Source: Burkholderia lata
GTDB lineage: Bacteria > Pseudomonadota > Gammaproteobacteria > Burkholderiales > Burkholderiaceae
Direction of reading: 5' to 3'
Assembly: GCF_000012945.1 (NCBI RefSeq)
Contig: NC_007509.1
Location: 186,001-250,000 of the forward strand
Length of the DNA: 64,000 bases
Notes under the pieces: generated by a model
The model's input: the letters and a program-made list of their open reading frames with translations, nothing else
Told to the model about the DNA's origin: nothing
The model's database searches: none
Made by a program: the position numbers and the translations under genes
In this document: piece after piece, positions 9,115 to 18,232 of the stretch
Layout of the letters: the number at the start of each line of letters is the position of its first letter
Position numbering within the stretch: position 1 is the stretch's first letter

Positions 9115-10631
9115 ATCGCACGTTCGACATGCTCGTGACCGGCGCCGGTCCCGCTGGCCTGTGCGCGGCGCTGCGCTTGAACCATCTCGGGCATCGCGTG
9201 CTGCTCGTCGAGCGAAGCCCGCTATGGCCGCGTCCGCAGATCGGGGAAGCGCTGACGCCGGGTGTCAGAAACATCATCGACTACCTCGACGCGGACGAGG
9301 TGCTCGAATCCGTTCCCATCGTCGCAGGCAAGCCCACGCGCGTACGCTGGACGAGCGAATCGATCGAGACGGTGGCGCACGACGGCGCCGTCGTGGAGCG
9401 CGCCGCATTCGATGCGGCGCTGCTGCGCCTGGCCGTGGCGCGCGGCGTGGACGTGCTGCGGCCGGCGAGCCTCGCGCAAGTCGACGGAGCGCCCGGTGCC
9501 TGGCGCGTGCAGATCGCTACGCCCGACGGGCTGCGGAGCGTCGAGGCACACGTGCTGCTCGATGCCCGGGGCCGGCAGAGCCGGCGCGAGCCGCAGCGCT
9601 TGCACGCGCGTCGGCTGTCCACGGTATGGGCCGAAGCCGCGATGGCAACACCGGCAGCGCATGCCGATGCCGCCACGCGCGTGGAAGCGCTCGATGATGG
9701 ATGGATGTGGGGCGCTGCGCTGCCGGGCGGCCGTTACCGCGTGATGTTCACGTTCGATCCGTCCGCGCGGGACGACGCGCGCGAACGCGAGCCGGCATCG
9801 GTCTTGCGCAACGCCTGCACGCGAAGCGCCTTGTTCAAGGACATGGCAGGTGTGCGCTGGTGCGATTCGCCGCGCATGTGCGTATCGACGCCCTACGTCG
9901 ACGCGCTCTCGTGGCAGGACGGACGCATCAAGCTCGGCGACGCGGCCTTCGCGCTCGACCCGATCTCGTCTTCGGGCGTCGAGAAGGCGATGCGCTTCTC
10001 GCTCCAGGCCGCTATCGCGATCAACACGTGGTGCCGCGCAAGCGATGCTTCGGAGCGCGAACTGGCGCAGCGCTTTTACGAATCGCGGCTGATCGAAGGC
10101 GCGGCGCGTCATCTCGCATGGACTGCCGGGTACTACCGTCAGGCATGGTGCGCCGAAGCGCCTTTCTGGCGCCTGCGCTCGGCGCCCGCATTGACGTCCG
10201 ATACGGTTGCGACACCCTCGCTCGGCGACGAAACCGCGGCGCGCGTAGACCTCATGACGCACGCGCTGCAAGATGAATGGGCGCGCGTGCCGTCGGACCA
10301 GCCGCAGCCCGGCGAGCCCGCGCCTCCGCCTCCGTTGCCCTTGCACAGTCCGATCCGCTTCGCCCGCAATACCGGCATCGTCGTGGTGCCTTGCGCGACC
10401 GACGACCGCGTCACCGCGCATCCCGCCTTGCAGCATCCGAGTCTTGATCGACCCGTCGCGTTCTGGAATGGCGTGGCGCTGTTTCCGCTCCTCGACATGC
10501 TGACGCGGGCAACGCATCCGCTCGAGCTGATGGCGTTTCTCGGCAGGTCGATGGAAGCGGCCAGCGCGCAACAGCTGCTCGAATGGCTGTGGAGCAGGCA
10601 AATGGTCGAGCCCGCTGTCTTCGGCGCGTGA
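9111..10631 (+). CDS. LodB/QhpG-like FAD-dependent modifying enzyme
   Basis: 506 residues from a GTG that overlaps the previous stop (GTGA). An ATG at 9129 is the alternative. The FAD motif is MLVTGAGPAGLCAALRLNHLG, followed by IGEALTPGVRNII, a segment typical of the tryptophan halogenase and LodB/QhpG flavoprotein group. The second FAD motif, IKLGDAAFALDPISSSGVEKAM, is also in the family style. LodB and QhpG hydroxylate the tryptophan that becomes CTQ, so its place as the last gene after a LodA-like protein fits. There is no typical halogenase WxWxIP motif. A C-terminal extension of about 130 residues contains a proline-rich linker (PGEPAPPPPLPL) and a helical tail of unknown role. Confidence 0.75.
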   Translation: MNRTFDMLVTGAGPAGLCAALRLNHLGHRVLLVERSPLWPRPQIGEALTPGVRNIIDYLDADEVLESVPIVAGKPTRVRWTSESIETVAHDGAVVERAAFDAALLRLAVARGVDVLRPASLAQVDGAPGAWRVQIATPDGLRSVEAHVLLDARGRQSRREPQRLHARRLSTVWAEAAMATPAAHADAATRVEALDDGWMWGAALPGGRYRVMFTFDPSARDDAREREPASVLRNACTRSALFKDMAGVRWCDSPRMCVSTPYVDALSWQDGRIKLGDAAFALDPISSSGVEKAMRFSLQAAIAINTWCRASDASERELAQRFYESRLIEGAARHLAWTAGYYRQAWCAEAPFWRLRSAPALTSDTVATPSLGDETAARVDLMTHALQDEWARVPSDQPQPGEPAPPPPLPLHSPIRFARNTGIVVVPCATDDRVTAHPALQHPSLDRPVAFWNGVALFPLLDMLTRATHPLELMAFLGRSMEAASAQQLLEWLWSRQMVEPAVFGA

Positions 10632-11144
10632 ATGCCTGCTATTGGGCGGCGCGAGCACACTCGCTTCGCGAGCGCTTGTCCCGTCGTGCAGCGATATTTC
10701 CCGGACCATCGCTCGTCTGTTGCGGGAACGCGGTTTGAACTGTCGAGGCTTTCTGATGAACTGGCGAGCGCTCAGCACTGACTCAAGCGTGCTCGACGGA
10801 GCCATCGGGAGATGACGGCGGCTGCCAGGCGGTGGCCCAACATCACGGCGAGTTGACACGGTCTTCGCGACACATCTTTGCGTCGCAAACGGTGACGACT
10901 TTTTTCGGTCTGCGTTTCGCCAATTCGATCCGACGCATTGCAATTAAACGCAGCAAGCATCGCAAATAGGTTCAAAAAAATTAACGATCATCGCCAAAAA
11001 ATCAAATGGCTAAAATATAAAAATAAATGATCTTGATGTTGAGTGACATGCCGATCGGAACTGGCGAAATTTCGGGAAGGCACTATCATCCAATGTGTAT
11101 GGTCGTGTCGTTCCATCAACCCGATCCGGAGTGAAATTAAAAAC
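10632..11144. other. Intergenic region, falling GC
   Basis: No open frame with coding character was found. GC drops sharply after about 10880, and A-rich runs occur near 10970-11035. This probably holds the terminator of the upstream operon and the promoter of the Nudix gene, but I see no clean hairpin or lux-type box here. Confidence 0.5.
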
Positions 11145-11735
11145 ATGGCTCAGACATATGCTGTCGTGCGCGATTCTTCGAAGAATTTCTTTATTGCCGT
11201 CAAGAATACTAAGGGGTTCTTTTTTCATACCGACAACAACGGCAACGGCGTTATCTATCAGAACGGCACCGTGATCAAGAACGGCCCTGGGGAGTCCGCG
11301 CTTCCCGGCGGAGGGCTGGCAGCGAACACCGATCCGGCGATCGGCGCGGCAAATGAATTTCAGGAGGAGACCGGCGTCGAGCTTCGCAATTTCGACGGAA
11401 AGTTGATGCCGAAAGAGTGGCATGGCGTGACGGGCAAGTACGAGTATTACGGCGTCTACTACCAGTTCTCGAGCGCGGTATTCAACGATATCAGCAGCAG
11501 GGCAATTGCCAACCTCAGGACGGGCGCCGACGCAGCTGCCGCTATTCGTAATGGGAAAATCAAAACCTACAAGGATATTTTCAAAACGTATCCAAATTGC
11601 CCGGCAGACAATGAACTCGCAACCGGCTCGGTCTGGAATCTCGATAGGGACTGGAGCAGGATTCAAGCATTGAACAACAGCCAAAGCACCAGCTGGTTCT
11701 ACGAAATTCTCAAGAATCTCAAGAATAATATTTGA
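11145..11735 (+). CDS. Nudix-domain hydrolase-like protein
   Basis: 196 residues. The Nudix box is recognisable: GGGLAANTDPAIGAANEFQEETGVEL, with the core glutamates of EFQEETGV, but Asn replaces the usual Arg before the first of them. The substrate could be a nucleoside diphosphate derivative, and none is evident. The upstream in-frame ATG at 11043 is less likely because the sequence before MAQTYAVV has no coding character and the family begins near there. Base composition is noticeably lower in GC than the surroundings, and the gene stands alone between two non-coding stretches. Both suggest acquisition from elsewhere. Confidence 0.7.
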   Translation: MAQTYAVVRDSSKNFFIAVKNTKGFFFHTDNNGNGVIYQNGTVIKNGPGESALPGGGLAANTDPAIGAANEFQEETGVELRNFDGKLMPKEWHGVTGKYEYYGVYYQFSSAVFNDISSRAIANLRTGADAAAAIRNGKIKTYKDIFKTYPNCPADNELATGSVWNLDRDWSRIQALNNSQSTSWFYEILKNLKNNI

Positions 11736-12153
11736 TCAGGACGATTTCCCGGCTGGAACGAGCGAGTGAGCCGCATCGTGGCGACATGCTCCGCGTGTCG
11801 TCCCGATGTGCGGCGTCCACCTCATGGCAGGTGCACTGTCCGGTCGGAATCGGCGCGCATTCGCGCAGTGTCGCCGCGAATGCGTATCACGCACACGGCG
11901 TCGGACGCCGCCTTCCATCGAATTGGCGCTTTCCGGCAGGTTCGCTCGATTGACGATGCTGTCGAGCGGGAAATCCGATCCGTTTCAACTCTTCAAGAAC
12001 GTGTTCCACCATCCCTGAGTCGCGCCAGGACGTGTCGAACCGTCGAAAAGACCCGCAGCAGTCAGGCAATTGTGTCAGGCCGGCCGAGGTGTACGTCGTG
12101 TGGTCGGATCGTTTCACGTCGACGAACCCATGCCACCGGCGTGACGCCACGCG
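11736..12153. other. Region without a supported gene
   Basis: Only short overlapping frames occur on both strands, none with family-like sequence, good starts or typical codon positions. It may be decayed DNA. Confidence 0.4.
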
Positions 12154-12477
12154 TTGAATCGCCACGAACGCAGCACGCTCGCACGTTGGATCGCTGTGAA
12201 TCAAGAAGAGCAGGCCCGCGCACGCGCTCTTCTGGTACTGGCGGACGCGCCCCAACACGTTGAAGCGATCATCGCTGCGCTTGGGGCGGCAACCGACACG
12301 TTGTCAGTCGAGGACGCCGATCCGCTTTGGGCACAATTGCAAGCCATCGCGCGAACGACTGGAATTGACAACACGGCACGCAGCACGGCTTATCACCGGG
12401 ACGCGCGGGCTTGTCGCATCGTCTGGAACATTTCACGTCCGATTTCTGGTGTTTTTTTAGTGTTCGAACTGGAGTGA
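12154..12477 (+). CDS. Possible small hypothetical protein (TTG start)
   Basis: A 107-residue frame from a TTG. The first two thirds (RWIAVNQEEQARARALLVLA onward to LWAQLQAIARTTGI) have the amino acid balance of a real helical protein, while the tail looks random. I recognise no family, and no clear ribosome site precedes it. It may be a genuine orphan or the remnant of a longer gene. Confidence 0.25.
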   Translation: MNRHERSTLARWIAVNQEEQARARALLVLADAPQHVEAIIAALGAATDTLSVEDADPLWAQLQAIARTTGIDNTARSTAYHRDARACRIVWNISRPISGVFLVFELE

Positions 12478-12996
12478 CGAGCGGGCTCAAAAAGCTTCAA
12501 CATGAAGATGTCGAGCTATGGCAACGATCTTTCGATGGTTGCCCTTGAGGACGATAGCCGCGTCCGGCATATGACGATTGCCAATTCGATCGCTCGCTGG
12601 GTCGCCAACACGTTCGACGCGCATAGGTGGCACTGCACGGAATGCGGTCGATTATTTTCGATGTGTCGCATGGAAATCGAATGAAGGACGCGTCGAAATT
12701 CTGGATGCTCAATCGGATAAGGCACAATACAACCGGAATCGGTGATCTGAAAAGGCCACGCTTGCGTGTGCCGAATCAAGCACGGCGGAAGCGCCCGCTA
12801 TTTCTCGAAACAGAGGATGGAAAATCCTCCGTCCGGTGGAATGCAGGATTGAGGCGGCGCGACGACCGACGGCGGGGAACTCGACGGCTGCCGTGCAGGT
12901 TCCGGTTTCGACGAATCAGGCGTCGTCACCCGCTTCGAATCGATCGGTTCGAAGGGTAAATGCCAACGCAGTTATTTCAACTACATGGAGAAAAGA
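12478..12996. other. Region without a supported gene
   Basis: Short frames only. The promoter of the binding-protein gene at 12997 must lie in its right part, but no confident -35/-10 pair was picked out. Confidence 0.4.
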
Positions 12997-13770
12997 ATGA
13001 AGAGGATCATGATCGGACTGGTTGCACTTGCCATGTCCGCAACCGGGTTTGCCAAGGAATGGACGACGATTCGCATTGGCGTCGACCCGTCTTATCCTCC
13101 GTTTGAATACAAGAAACCGTCTGGCGAATTGACGGGCTTCGGCGTGGATCTCGGCAATGAAGTGTGCAGGCGCCTCAACGCGAAATGCCTCTGGGTCGAA
13201 AATGCATTTGACGGCATGATTCCCGGCCTGAAGGCGCGGAAATTCGACGCGATCCTGTCGTCGATGTCGATGACGCCTGCGCGATTGAAGCAAATCGATT
13301 TCTCGAACAAGACGGCGCACGCACCGACGTTTCTTGTCGTGAAAAAGGGCTCGGGTATCCAGCCGACGCCGGCATCGCTCAACGGTAAAGCCATCGGCGT
13401 GCTGCAAGGCTCGATGCAGGAGACGTATGCGAAGGCGCATTGGGAAGGTGGCGGCGCGCGCATCCTGTCGTATCAGAACCAGGATCAGGTGTATGCCGAC
13501 CTGACCAACGGCCGGCTCGATGCGGCGTTGCAAAACGGCGTCCAAGCATCGCGCGGCTTCTTGAATACGCCGCAAGGCAAGGACTACGCGTTCGCGGGCG
13601 GTGAGCTGAGCGATCCGAAGATTTTCGGACCGGGTCAGGGCATCGGCATTCGCAAGGACGACACGGACCTGAAGGACAAGATCAACACGGCGCTCGCCGC
13701 GATCCGTGCCGACGGGACGTATGACAAGATCGCCAGTCGCTATTTCAATTTCGACATCTACGGCAATTGA
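12997..13770 (+). CDS. Periplasmic polar amino acid-binding protein (ArgT/HisJ-like)
   Basis: 257 residues. A signal peptide, MKRIMIGLVALAMSATGFA, is followed by the mature start KEWTTIRIGVDPSYPPFEYK, the classic beginning of lysine/arginine/ornithine/histidine-binding proteins. The motif GFGVDLGNEVCRRL and the later SMSMTPARLKQIDFS are also standard for bacterial SBP family 3. The ATG at 12997 follows GGAGAAAAGA. The ATG at 12985 overlaps that ribosome site and is rejected. No permease or ATPase gene is adjacent, so it must serve a transporter encoded elsewhere, possibly the polar amino acid system at 44005-47056. Downstream lies a LysR remnant. Confidence 0.88.
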   Translation: MKRIMIGLVALAMSATGFAKEWTTIRIGVDPSYPPFEYKKPSGELTGFGVDLGNEVCRRLNAKCLWVENAFDGMIPGLKARKFDAILSSMSMTPARLKQIDFSNKTAHAPTFLVVKKGSGIQPTPASLNGKAIGVLQGSMQETYAKAHWEGGGARILSYQNQDQVYADLTNGRLDAALQNGVQASRGFLNTPQGKDYAFAGGELSDPKIFGPGQGIGIRKDDTDLKDKINTALAAIRADGTYDKIASRYFNFDIYGN

Positions 13771-13778
13771 GCGCATGC

Positions 13779-14153
13779 GCGTTGCTCGCCGCCCAGCGGC
13801 ACGGCAATCATGTCCTTCTCGATGACCTGTCCCAGCCGGATCCCGGCATCGAAGCCACGCTCGACGATATCGAATTCTTCCTCCGTGACGGTCACGTCGA
13901 TGGTCACGTCGGGATAACGCTCGGCAAAGCTTGCCAGCAACGGGCCTGACAGGAAGGACTCGGCAATCGACGTGGCCGTGAGCCGAAGATGGCCGCGCGG
14001 CGCGTCGGTCGTGTCCGTTGCATCGAGCGCGCTGCCGATATCGACGAGCGGTCCCTCCAGCGACTGCACCAGTTGCGCGCCCGCGTCGGTCGATTGAACC
14101 GATCGCGGGGTGCGCACCACCAGCGCGACGCCGATCCCCGTCGTATGCGAGAT
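13779..14153 (-). pseudogene. LysR-family regulator remnant, truncated at both ends
   Basis: The frame reads GVALVVRTPRSVQSTDAGAQ (end of the LysR winged helix and linker), then HLRLTATSIAESFLSGPLLA and FDIVERGFDAGIRLG, all typical of the LysR effector domain. About 35 N-terminal residues are missing, and the second half of the effector domain is gone after PLGGEQR. The missing start lies against the 3' end of the LytR gene, and the broken end lies against the binding-protein gene. It looks like a gene scar left by a rearrangement between the two flanks. Confidence 0.75.
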
Positions 14154-14172
14154 CATGCCGCCGCGACTGGAT

Positions 14173-14913
14173 TTACATCTGCTTGAAGAGGCCCGCACAC
14201 GCACGACTGACCGGCAGAACGTCTCCGCTTCCGCGCAAATGGATGCGCTGGCGGCCAAGCAGGTCGCGTTCGATGTGATCGATCGCCGCATAGGCGACGA
14301 TCACGCCGCGATGCACCTGCGCGAAACGCTCGGTATCGAGCCGCTGAAGCATTTCCCGGAGGGGCGTGCGGATCACGTGCCGCTCGCTCGCGGTCACGAC
14401 CTCCGTGTATTTGTCCGCTGCCTGGAAATACAGCACTTCGTCCACCGAAACGAGCCGGGTCGTGTCCCGGAGGCCCACGGTTATCCAGCGAATGGGCGCC
14501 GCATCGCGCGGCTCGGCGGCATTGGCCAGGAGTTCGGTGTCGGTCGGGGCCGGGCCACCGCGCTGCAGCTTGACGATACAGCGGAGGAGGCGATCGTCGG
14601 CCACGGGTTTCAGCAAATAGTCGATCGCCGACTGGTCGAACGCCTGAACCGCGTACTCGTCGTAGGAGGTCACGAATACGACGTGCACGTGCGGGACCAG
14701 GCTCGCGATCTTCAGCCCGTCGATACCGGGCATCCGGATGTCGAGGAACGCGAAATCCGGGCGCTTTGCATTCAGTTCGGCGAGCGCGTCGACGCCGTTG
14801 CGCGGCATCCCCACGATCTCCAGCTCGGGCCACAGCGTGGCGAGGCGCGCGGCGAGCTCGGCGGACAGGTTGGGTTCGTCGTCGGCGATCAGGGCTGTCG
14901 GCATATCAGGCAA
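14173..14913 (-). CDS. LytTR response regulator
   Basis: 246 residues. The receiver domain (about 1-120) has the acidic pocket ADDEPN, the phosphoacceptor region FAFLDIRMPGIDGLK, and the lysine in YLLKPVADDRLL. The C-terminal LytTR DNA-binding domain (about 145-245) contains YFQAADKYTEVVT and FAQVHRGVIV, as in LytR/AlgR proteins. The start overlaps the end of the upstream kinase gene by 8 bp, so the two are one transcription unit. Targets are unknown. Confidence 0.92.
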   Translation of the reverse strand: MPDMPTALIADDEPNLSAELAARLATLWPELEIVGMPRNGVDALAELNAKRPDFAFLDIRMPGIDGLKIASLVPHVHVVFVTSYDEYAVQAFDQSAIDYLLKPVADDRLLRCIVKLQRGGPAPTDTELLANAAEPRDAAPIRWITVGLRDTTRLVSVDEVLYFQAADKYTEVVTASERHVIRTPLREMLQRLDTERFAQVHRGVIVAYAAIDHIERDLLGRQRIHLRGSGDVLPVSRACAGLFKQM

Positions 14914-15979
14914 TCGGGATCTGCAAGGTTGCGGTCACGCCCCGCATGGCGTCGGCGTTCGCGCCGACCGACACGCGGCCGCGCTCGCCATAAAGGCTGA
15001 TCATCCGGGCGCGAATGTTCGCGAGTCCCACGCCGCCGTGGAGCTTCGTGCCGCCGTTGCCGAGCCCCACGCCGGTGTCGCTCACGCTCAGGACGAGCAG
15101 GCCGCCGTCGCGCGTGCCGCGAATGCGGACTTCGCCGCCGTCGACCGACGGCTCGATGCCGTGCAGCAACGCGTTCTCGACCAGGGGCTGCAGCAGGAGC
15201 GGCGACAGCGGCAGGGCCCGCAGCGCGTCCGGCACGTCGATCGTATAGCGCAGGCGTTCCTCGCCGAGCCGGATCGTCGCGATCTTCAATAGCGCCTCGA
15301 CGAGTTCCAGTTCTTCCTCCAGCGTGGAGGTGGCCTTGCGCGTGCGCCCGAGGCTCGCGCGCAGATAGCGGTTCAGGCTGTCGAGCATCGTCGTCGCGCG
15401 GGCCGGGTCACGCTCGATCAGGCTCTGCACGTTCGCCAGCGTATTGAACAGGAAATGCGGCTCGATCTGGGCCTGCAGCAACGCGAGCCGCGCGGCCGTT
15501 TCGGCCTGGCGCGCCTCGGCGGCCTCGCGCCGCTGCGTCTCGAGCGACGTGCGCATGCGGGCGGCCTGCACGAACACCGAGACGAATGCGCAGGCTGCGC
15601 CGGCGACGATGAACGACGAGCCGTAGGCCAGCCAGACCTTGACGCCCGCATGCCCGATCAGGTGCGGGACGTGCCCGATCGTCGAGGCCGCGACTTCGAA
15701 ACCGATGAACACGCTGGCCGGCGCGACGATCAGGATCTTCGGCACCAGCGCGAGCTTGCCGCGCACGAGGCGGTCGATGGCGACGCTGAGCAGCGTCGCG
15801 CTGAAACCGATGCCGTTCGCGACGACCAGGTACGGCAGCAGCGCCTCGTTGCGGCGCGTCGCCCAGAAGATCAGCCCGACCGCCGAGTTGAAACAGAACA
15901 GCCCCAGCAGCGAGCGGCCCCGTTGCGCGGGGCCGACGTGCGGTTCGAACGACAGGAAGGCGAACGGCTTGCTTGGCAT
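14906..15979 (-). CDS. LytS-type sensor histidine kinase
   Basis: 357 residues. The N-terminal third has several hydrophobic segments (for example SLLGLFCFNSAVGLIFW, ILIVAPASVFIGF and FIVAGAACAFVSVFV), so the protein is membrane-anchored with little periplasmic sequence. The His_kinase domain contains the phosphoacceptor histidine in QIEPHFLFNTLANVQSLIE, and a HATPase_c domain with LLLQPLVENALLHGI and SDTGVGLGNG. This is the usual partner of a LytTR regulator, encoded immediately downstream. The start at MPSKPFAF is the first good methionine before the membrane part. The longer frame upstream lacks coding character and overlaps the promoter region of the divergent gene. Confidence 0.9.
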   Translation of the reverse strand: MPSKPFAFLSFEPHVGPAQRGRSLLGLFCFNSAVGLIFWATRRNEALLPYLVVANGIGFSATLLSVAIDRLVRGKLALVPKILIVAPASVFIGFEVAASTIGHVPHLIGHAGVKVWLAYGSSFIVAGAACAFVSVFVQAARMRTSLETQRREAAEARQAETAARLALLQAQIEPHFLFNTLANVQSLIERDPARATTMLDSLNRYLRASLGRTRKATSTLEEELELVEALLKIATIRLGEERLRYTIDVPDALRALPLSPLLLQPLVENALLHGIEPSVDGGEVRIRGTRDGGLLVLSVSDTGVGLGNGGTKLHGGVGLANIRARMISLYGERGRVSVGANADAMRGVTATLQIPIA

Positions 15980-16216
15980 GGGAGCGAGCGGGAGCGGATT
16001 GCGGAGATGGTAGCGTAATTCGCGACGGCAATGCGACCGGTGATCGGCGCTGGGCTGCGACGCGGGCGCGGCAGTCGGCACGGACGTTCGCCGGACCTGA
16101 GGGCCGTTCATCGGTCGATTTCCACCGTTCATCGCAACGCGCGGCGCGGGGTCCGGCCGGCCGCTATAGTCGCTGACATGTCCGCCGGTTGCGGCGCTTC
16201 CGTACAGGTACTCACC

Positions 16217-16750
16217 ATGCCCCATTTCCCTGCCTACGTTTACGTCTTGTTCTGCGTGCTCGTCTATATCGGCGTGAAGCGCTGCTTCGTGCGCGAAGTC
16301 CGGCCCGTGCGTCCGCTCCTGTTTCCGGTCGTGTTCGTCGGTCTCGGCCTGTCGAGCCTCGGCCACCTGTTTCCCCGGGCGGGCGCCGATGCGTACGCGG
16401 CGGCTGTCGCGATGCTCGTGGTCGGCACCGCAGGCGGCTGGTTCCACGCGCGCCGCTGGCGCCTGCAGTTCAGGACCGGGCCGGAAGGCATGTTCGTGCG
16501 CCTGCCGGGCGACGCGAGCCTGCTGGTCACGCTGCTCCTGACGTTCGCCGCCGAGACGTTCATTCATTACGCGATCGCGACCTCGCGGCCGTGGGCGGCC
16601 ACCGGCGCCTTCGCGGCCCTGTCGTTCGCGGTCTGGGGCGGGCTCGTCGGCATGCCGCTCGGCCGTGCGATCAACGTGGTGACGCGCAGCATCCGTCATG
16701 CGAACGGTGCGCCGGAGGAAGGCGGCGGGTCCGCGCTCGAGTCGCGCTGA
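16217..16750 (+). CDS. Small integral membrane protein of unknown function
   Basis: 177 residues with about four or five membrane helices: YVYVLFCVLVYIGVKRCF, LLFPVVFVGLGLSSLGHLF, AYAAAVAMLVVGTAGGWF, LLVTLLLTFAAETFIHYAI and FAALSFAVWGGLVGMPL. This layout is seen in small membrane proteins often found beside sensor kinases. It is divergent from the LytS/LytR pair, which suggests a functional or regulatory link. The start MPHFPAY at 16217 places the first helix directly after the N-terminus. MSAGCG at 16178 is an alternative. Confidence 0.65.
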   Translation: MPHFPAYVYVLFCVLVYIGVKRCFVREVRPVRPLLFPVVFVGLGLSSLGHLFPRAGADAYAAAVAMLVVGTAGGWFHARRWRLQFRTGPEGMFVRLPGDASLLVTLLLTFAAETFIHYAIATSRPWAATGAFAALSFAVWGGLVGMPLGRAINVVTRSIRHANGAPEEGGGSALESR

Positions 16751-16966
16751 GCGCGGCCGGAGCGCCGGCGAGGACGGATGTCGCGCGCCGTCGCGAATCC
16801 GGCAGGCCGCAGGGTCGCACCCGCCGTTCCCGCGTGAGCGCGGTCCGCGCGCCGCAACACACTGCCGAGCGTCACGCTGCCTGCCGCGCCCGACGCACTG
16901 CGCCGGGCGCGTCTTGCATGATGCGTGCCGGCGGTCACGCTTTCCTCGCTTCTCGCGTTTCCCTGT

Positions 16967-18229
16967 TCAAAAGAAAAACGTCGCGATCGCCTGCACGATC
17001 TCGCTTTGCGCCTGCGCGCCGTAGACGCTGCGCGCCGAGCCGTGGTTGCTCTGCCATTGCACGGCAAAGTCGGTGCGTGGCCAGTGATAGCGCGCTTCGA
17101 GCCACGTGAAGTAGCTGTGGTCGTCGAGGTTGTAGCGCGCCATCGCGGTCAGCCCCAGATGCTGGACGAAGACATCGGGCATCGATGCATAGACGAACAG
17201 CGAGCGCCGCGTCATCAGCTCCTGCGCGATGCTCGCTGAGTCGCGATAGCGCCAGTATCGCGACGGATCGTTTTGCAGCGCCCGCCATGCGGCGGCGCTC
17301 GCGCTGGCGCCGTCGTAGTCGTATTCGAGCGTCAGCGACAGTTTGTTCGCGAAGGTATGGGTGACGCCGGTCGCGAGCTTCGAGGTCCAGGACGATGCGG
17401 CCTGTGAGAAATCGGCGACCGCGCTGCCGCGGCCGATCGCGTATTCGAGGAACCCGACCGTCGCATCGTCGATCAGCGTGGTCGCGTTCACGCCCAGCTG
17501 CGGGGCGATGCCTTCGCCGCCGTACAGCAGCCACTGCGGCGAGAAGTTGCCGAACAGCCGTTGCGACCCGCTCAGCATGTAGCGGGTGCGCGCGTTCGTC
17601 GCGCCGAGATCGGGATTGAAGGTTGCTTCGTTCGGATGCGTGTCGAGCCGCGGCGACACCAGGGCCGTCATCGAGCCGCTGCTCCACAGCAACTGCCCGC
17701 GCGCCATCACGCTGCCGAGCCGGTTTTCGCGCAGGCTCTCGGGATCGATCGATACGACCGAGCGCAGCGCGCCGGCCTTGAAGAAGTCCGTGGGATTGAA
17801 GCCCGACGCGACGCCTTCGCGCAGGTTCACGCGGCCGACATCGACGATCGCGTTCGGGCTCGCCTGCCAGCTCACGTACGCCTGCTTCAGCGTGTCGACC
17901 GCGTTGTACTGCGACGTGCCCGCGCGCCATCCCGCATCGAAGCGATTCGACACGATCACCCGCCAGTTGCCGGACGTGCCGTCGTACGACAGCGTGTTCG
18001 ACACGCGCGCGTTGTCGTTGAGCGTCACGGGCCCGGTCTGGCTCGCCGCCGTGTAGTTCGCGACGGCGGCCTCGAACGTGCCCCGCCAGTTGCCTGGCGT
18101 CACGGGCGCCGCCGTCGCCGTGTCGGCGAGCCGCAGCGCGTCGCCGTCCGCGTCGTCGGCCGCGACGGCGGCCTGCGCGGCCGCGAAGCCCGCCGCGCAG
18201 ACCAGCACCGCGACCCGGGATCGCGCCAT
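16967..18229 (-). CDS. Outer-membrane beta-barrel protein
   Basis: 420 residues with a signal peptide ending near AAVAADDAD. Alternating amphipathic strands run through the sequence, and the last residues are IATFFF, ending in the aromatic residue expected for outer-membrane barrels. It is the last gene of a minus-strand set with an ABC ATPase, an FtsX-type permease and a LolA-like periplasmic protein, only 3 bp after the latter. Together they could carry a lipid-like molecule or lipoprotein to or through the outer membrane. No closer family name can be given from sequence alone. Confidence 0.75.
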   Translation of the reverse strand: MARSRVAVLVCAAGFAAAQAAVAADDADGDALRLADTATAAPVTPGNWRGTFEAAVANYTAASQTGPVTLNDNARVSNTLSYDGTSGNWRVIVSNRFDAGWRAGTSQYNAVDTLKQAYVSWQASPNAIVDVGRVNLREGVASGFNPTDFFKAGALRSVVSIDPESLRENRLGSVMARGQLLWSSGSMTALVSPRLDTHPNEATFNPDLGATNARTRYMLSGSQRLFGNFSPQWLLYGGEGIAPQLGVNATTLIDDATVGFLEYAIGRGSAVADFSQAASSWTSKLATGVTHTFANKLSLTLEYDYDGASASAAAWRALQNDPSRYWRYRDSASIAQELMTRRSLFVYASMPDVFVQHLGLTAMARYNLDDHSYFTWLEARYHWPRTDFAVQWQSNHGSARSVYGAQAQSEIVQAIATFFF

Positions 18230-18232
18230 CGT

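Noticed and set aside
10737..10760. CTGTCGAGGCTTTCTG near the end of the left operon as a possible lux box
   Set aside because: The right half-site does not form CAG, and there is no suitable -10 or gene start at the right distance.
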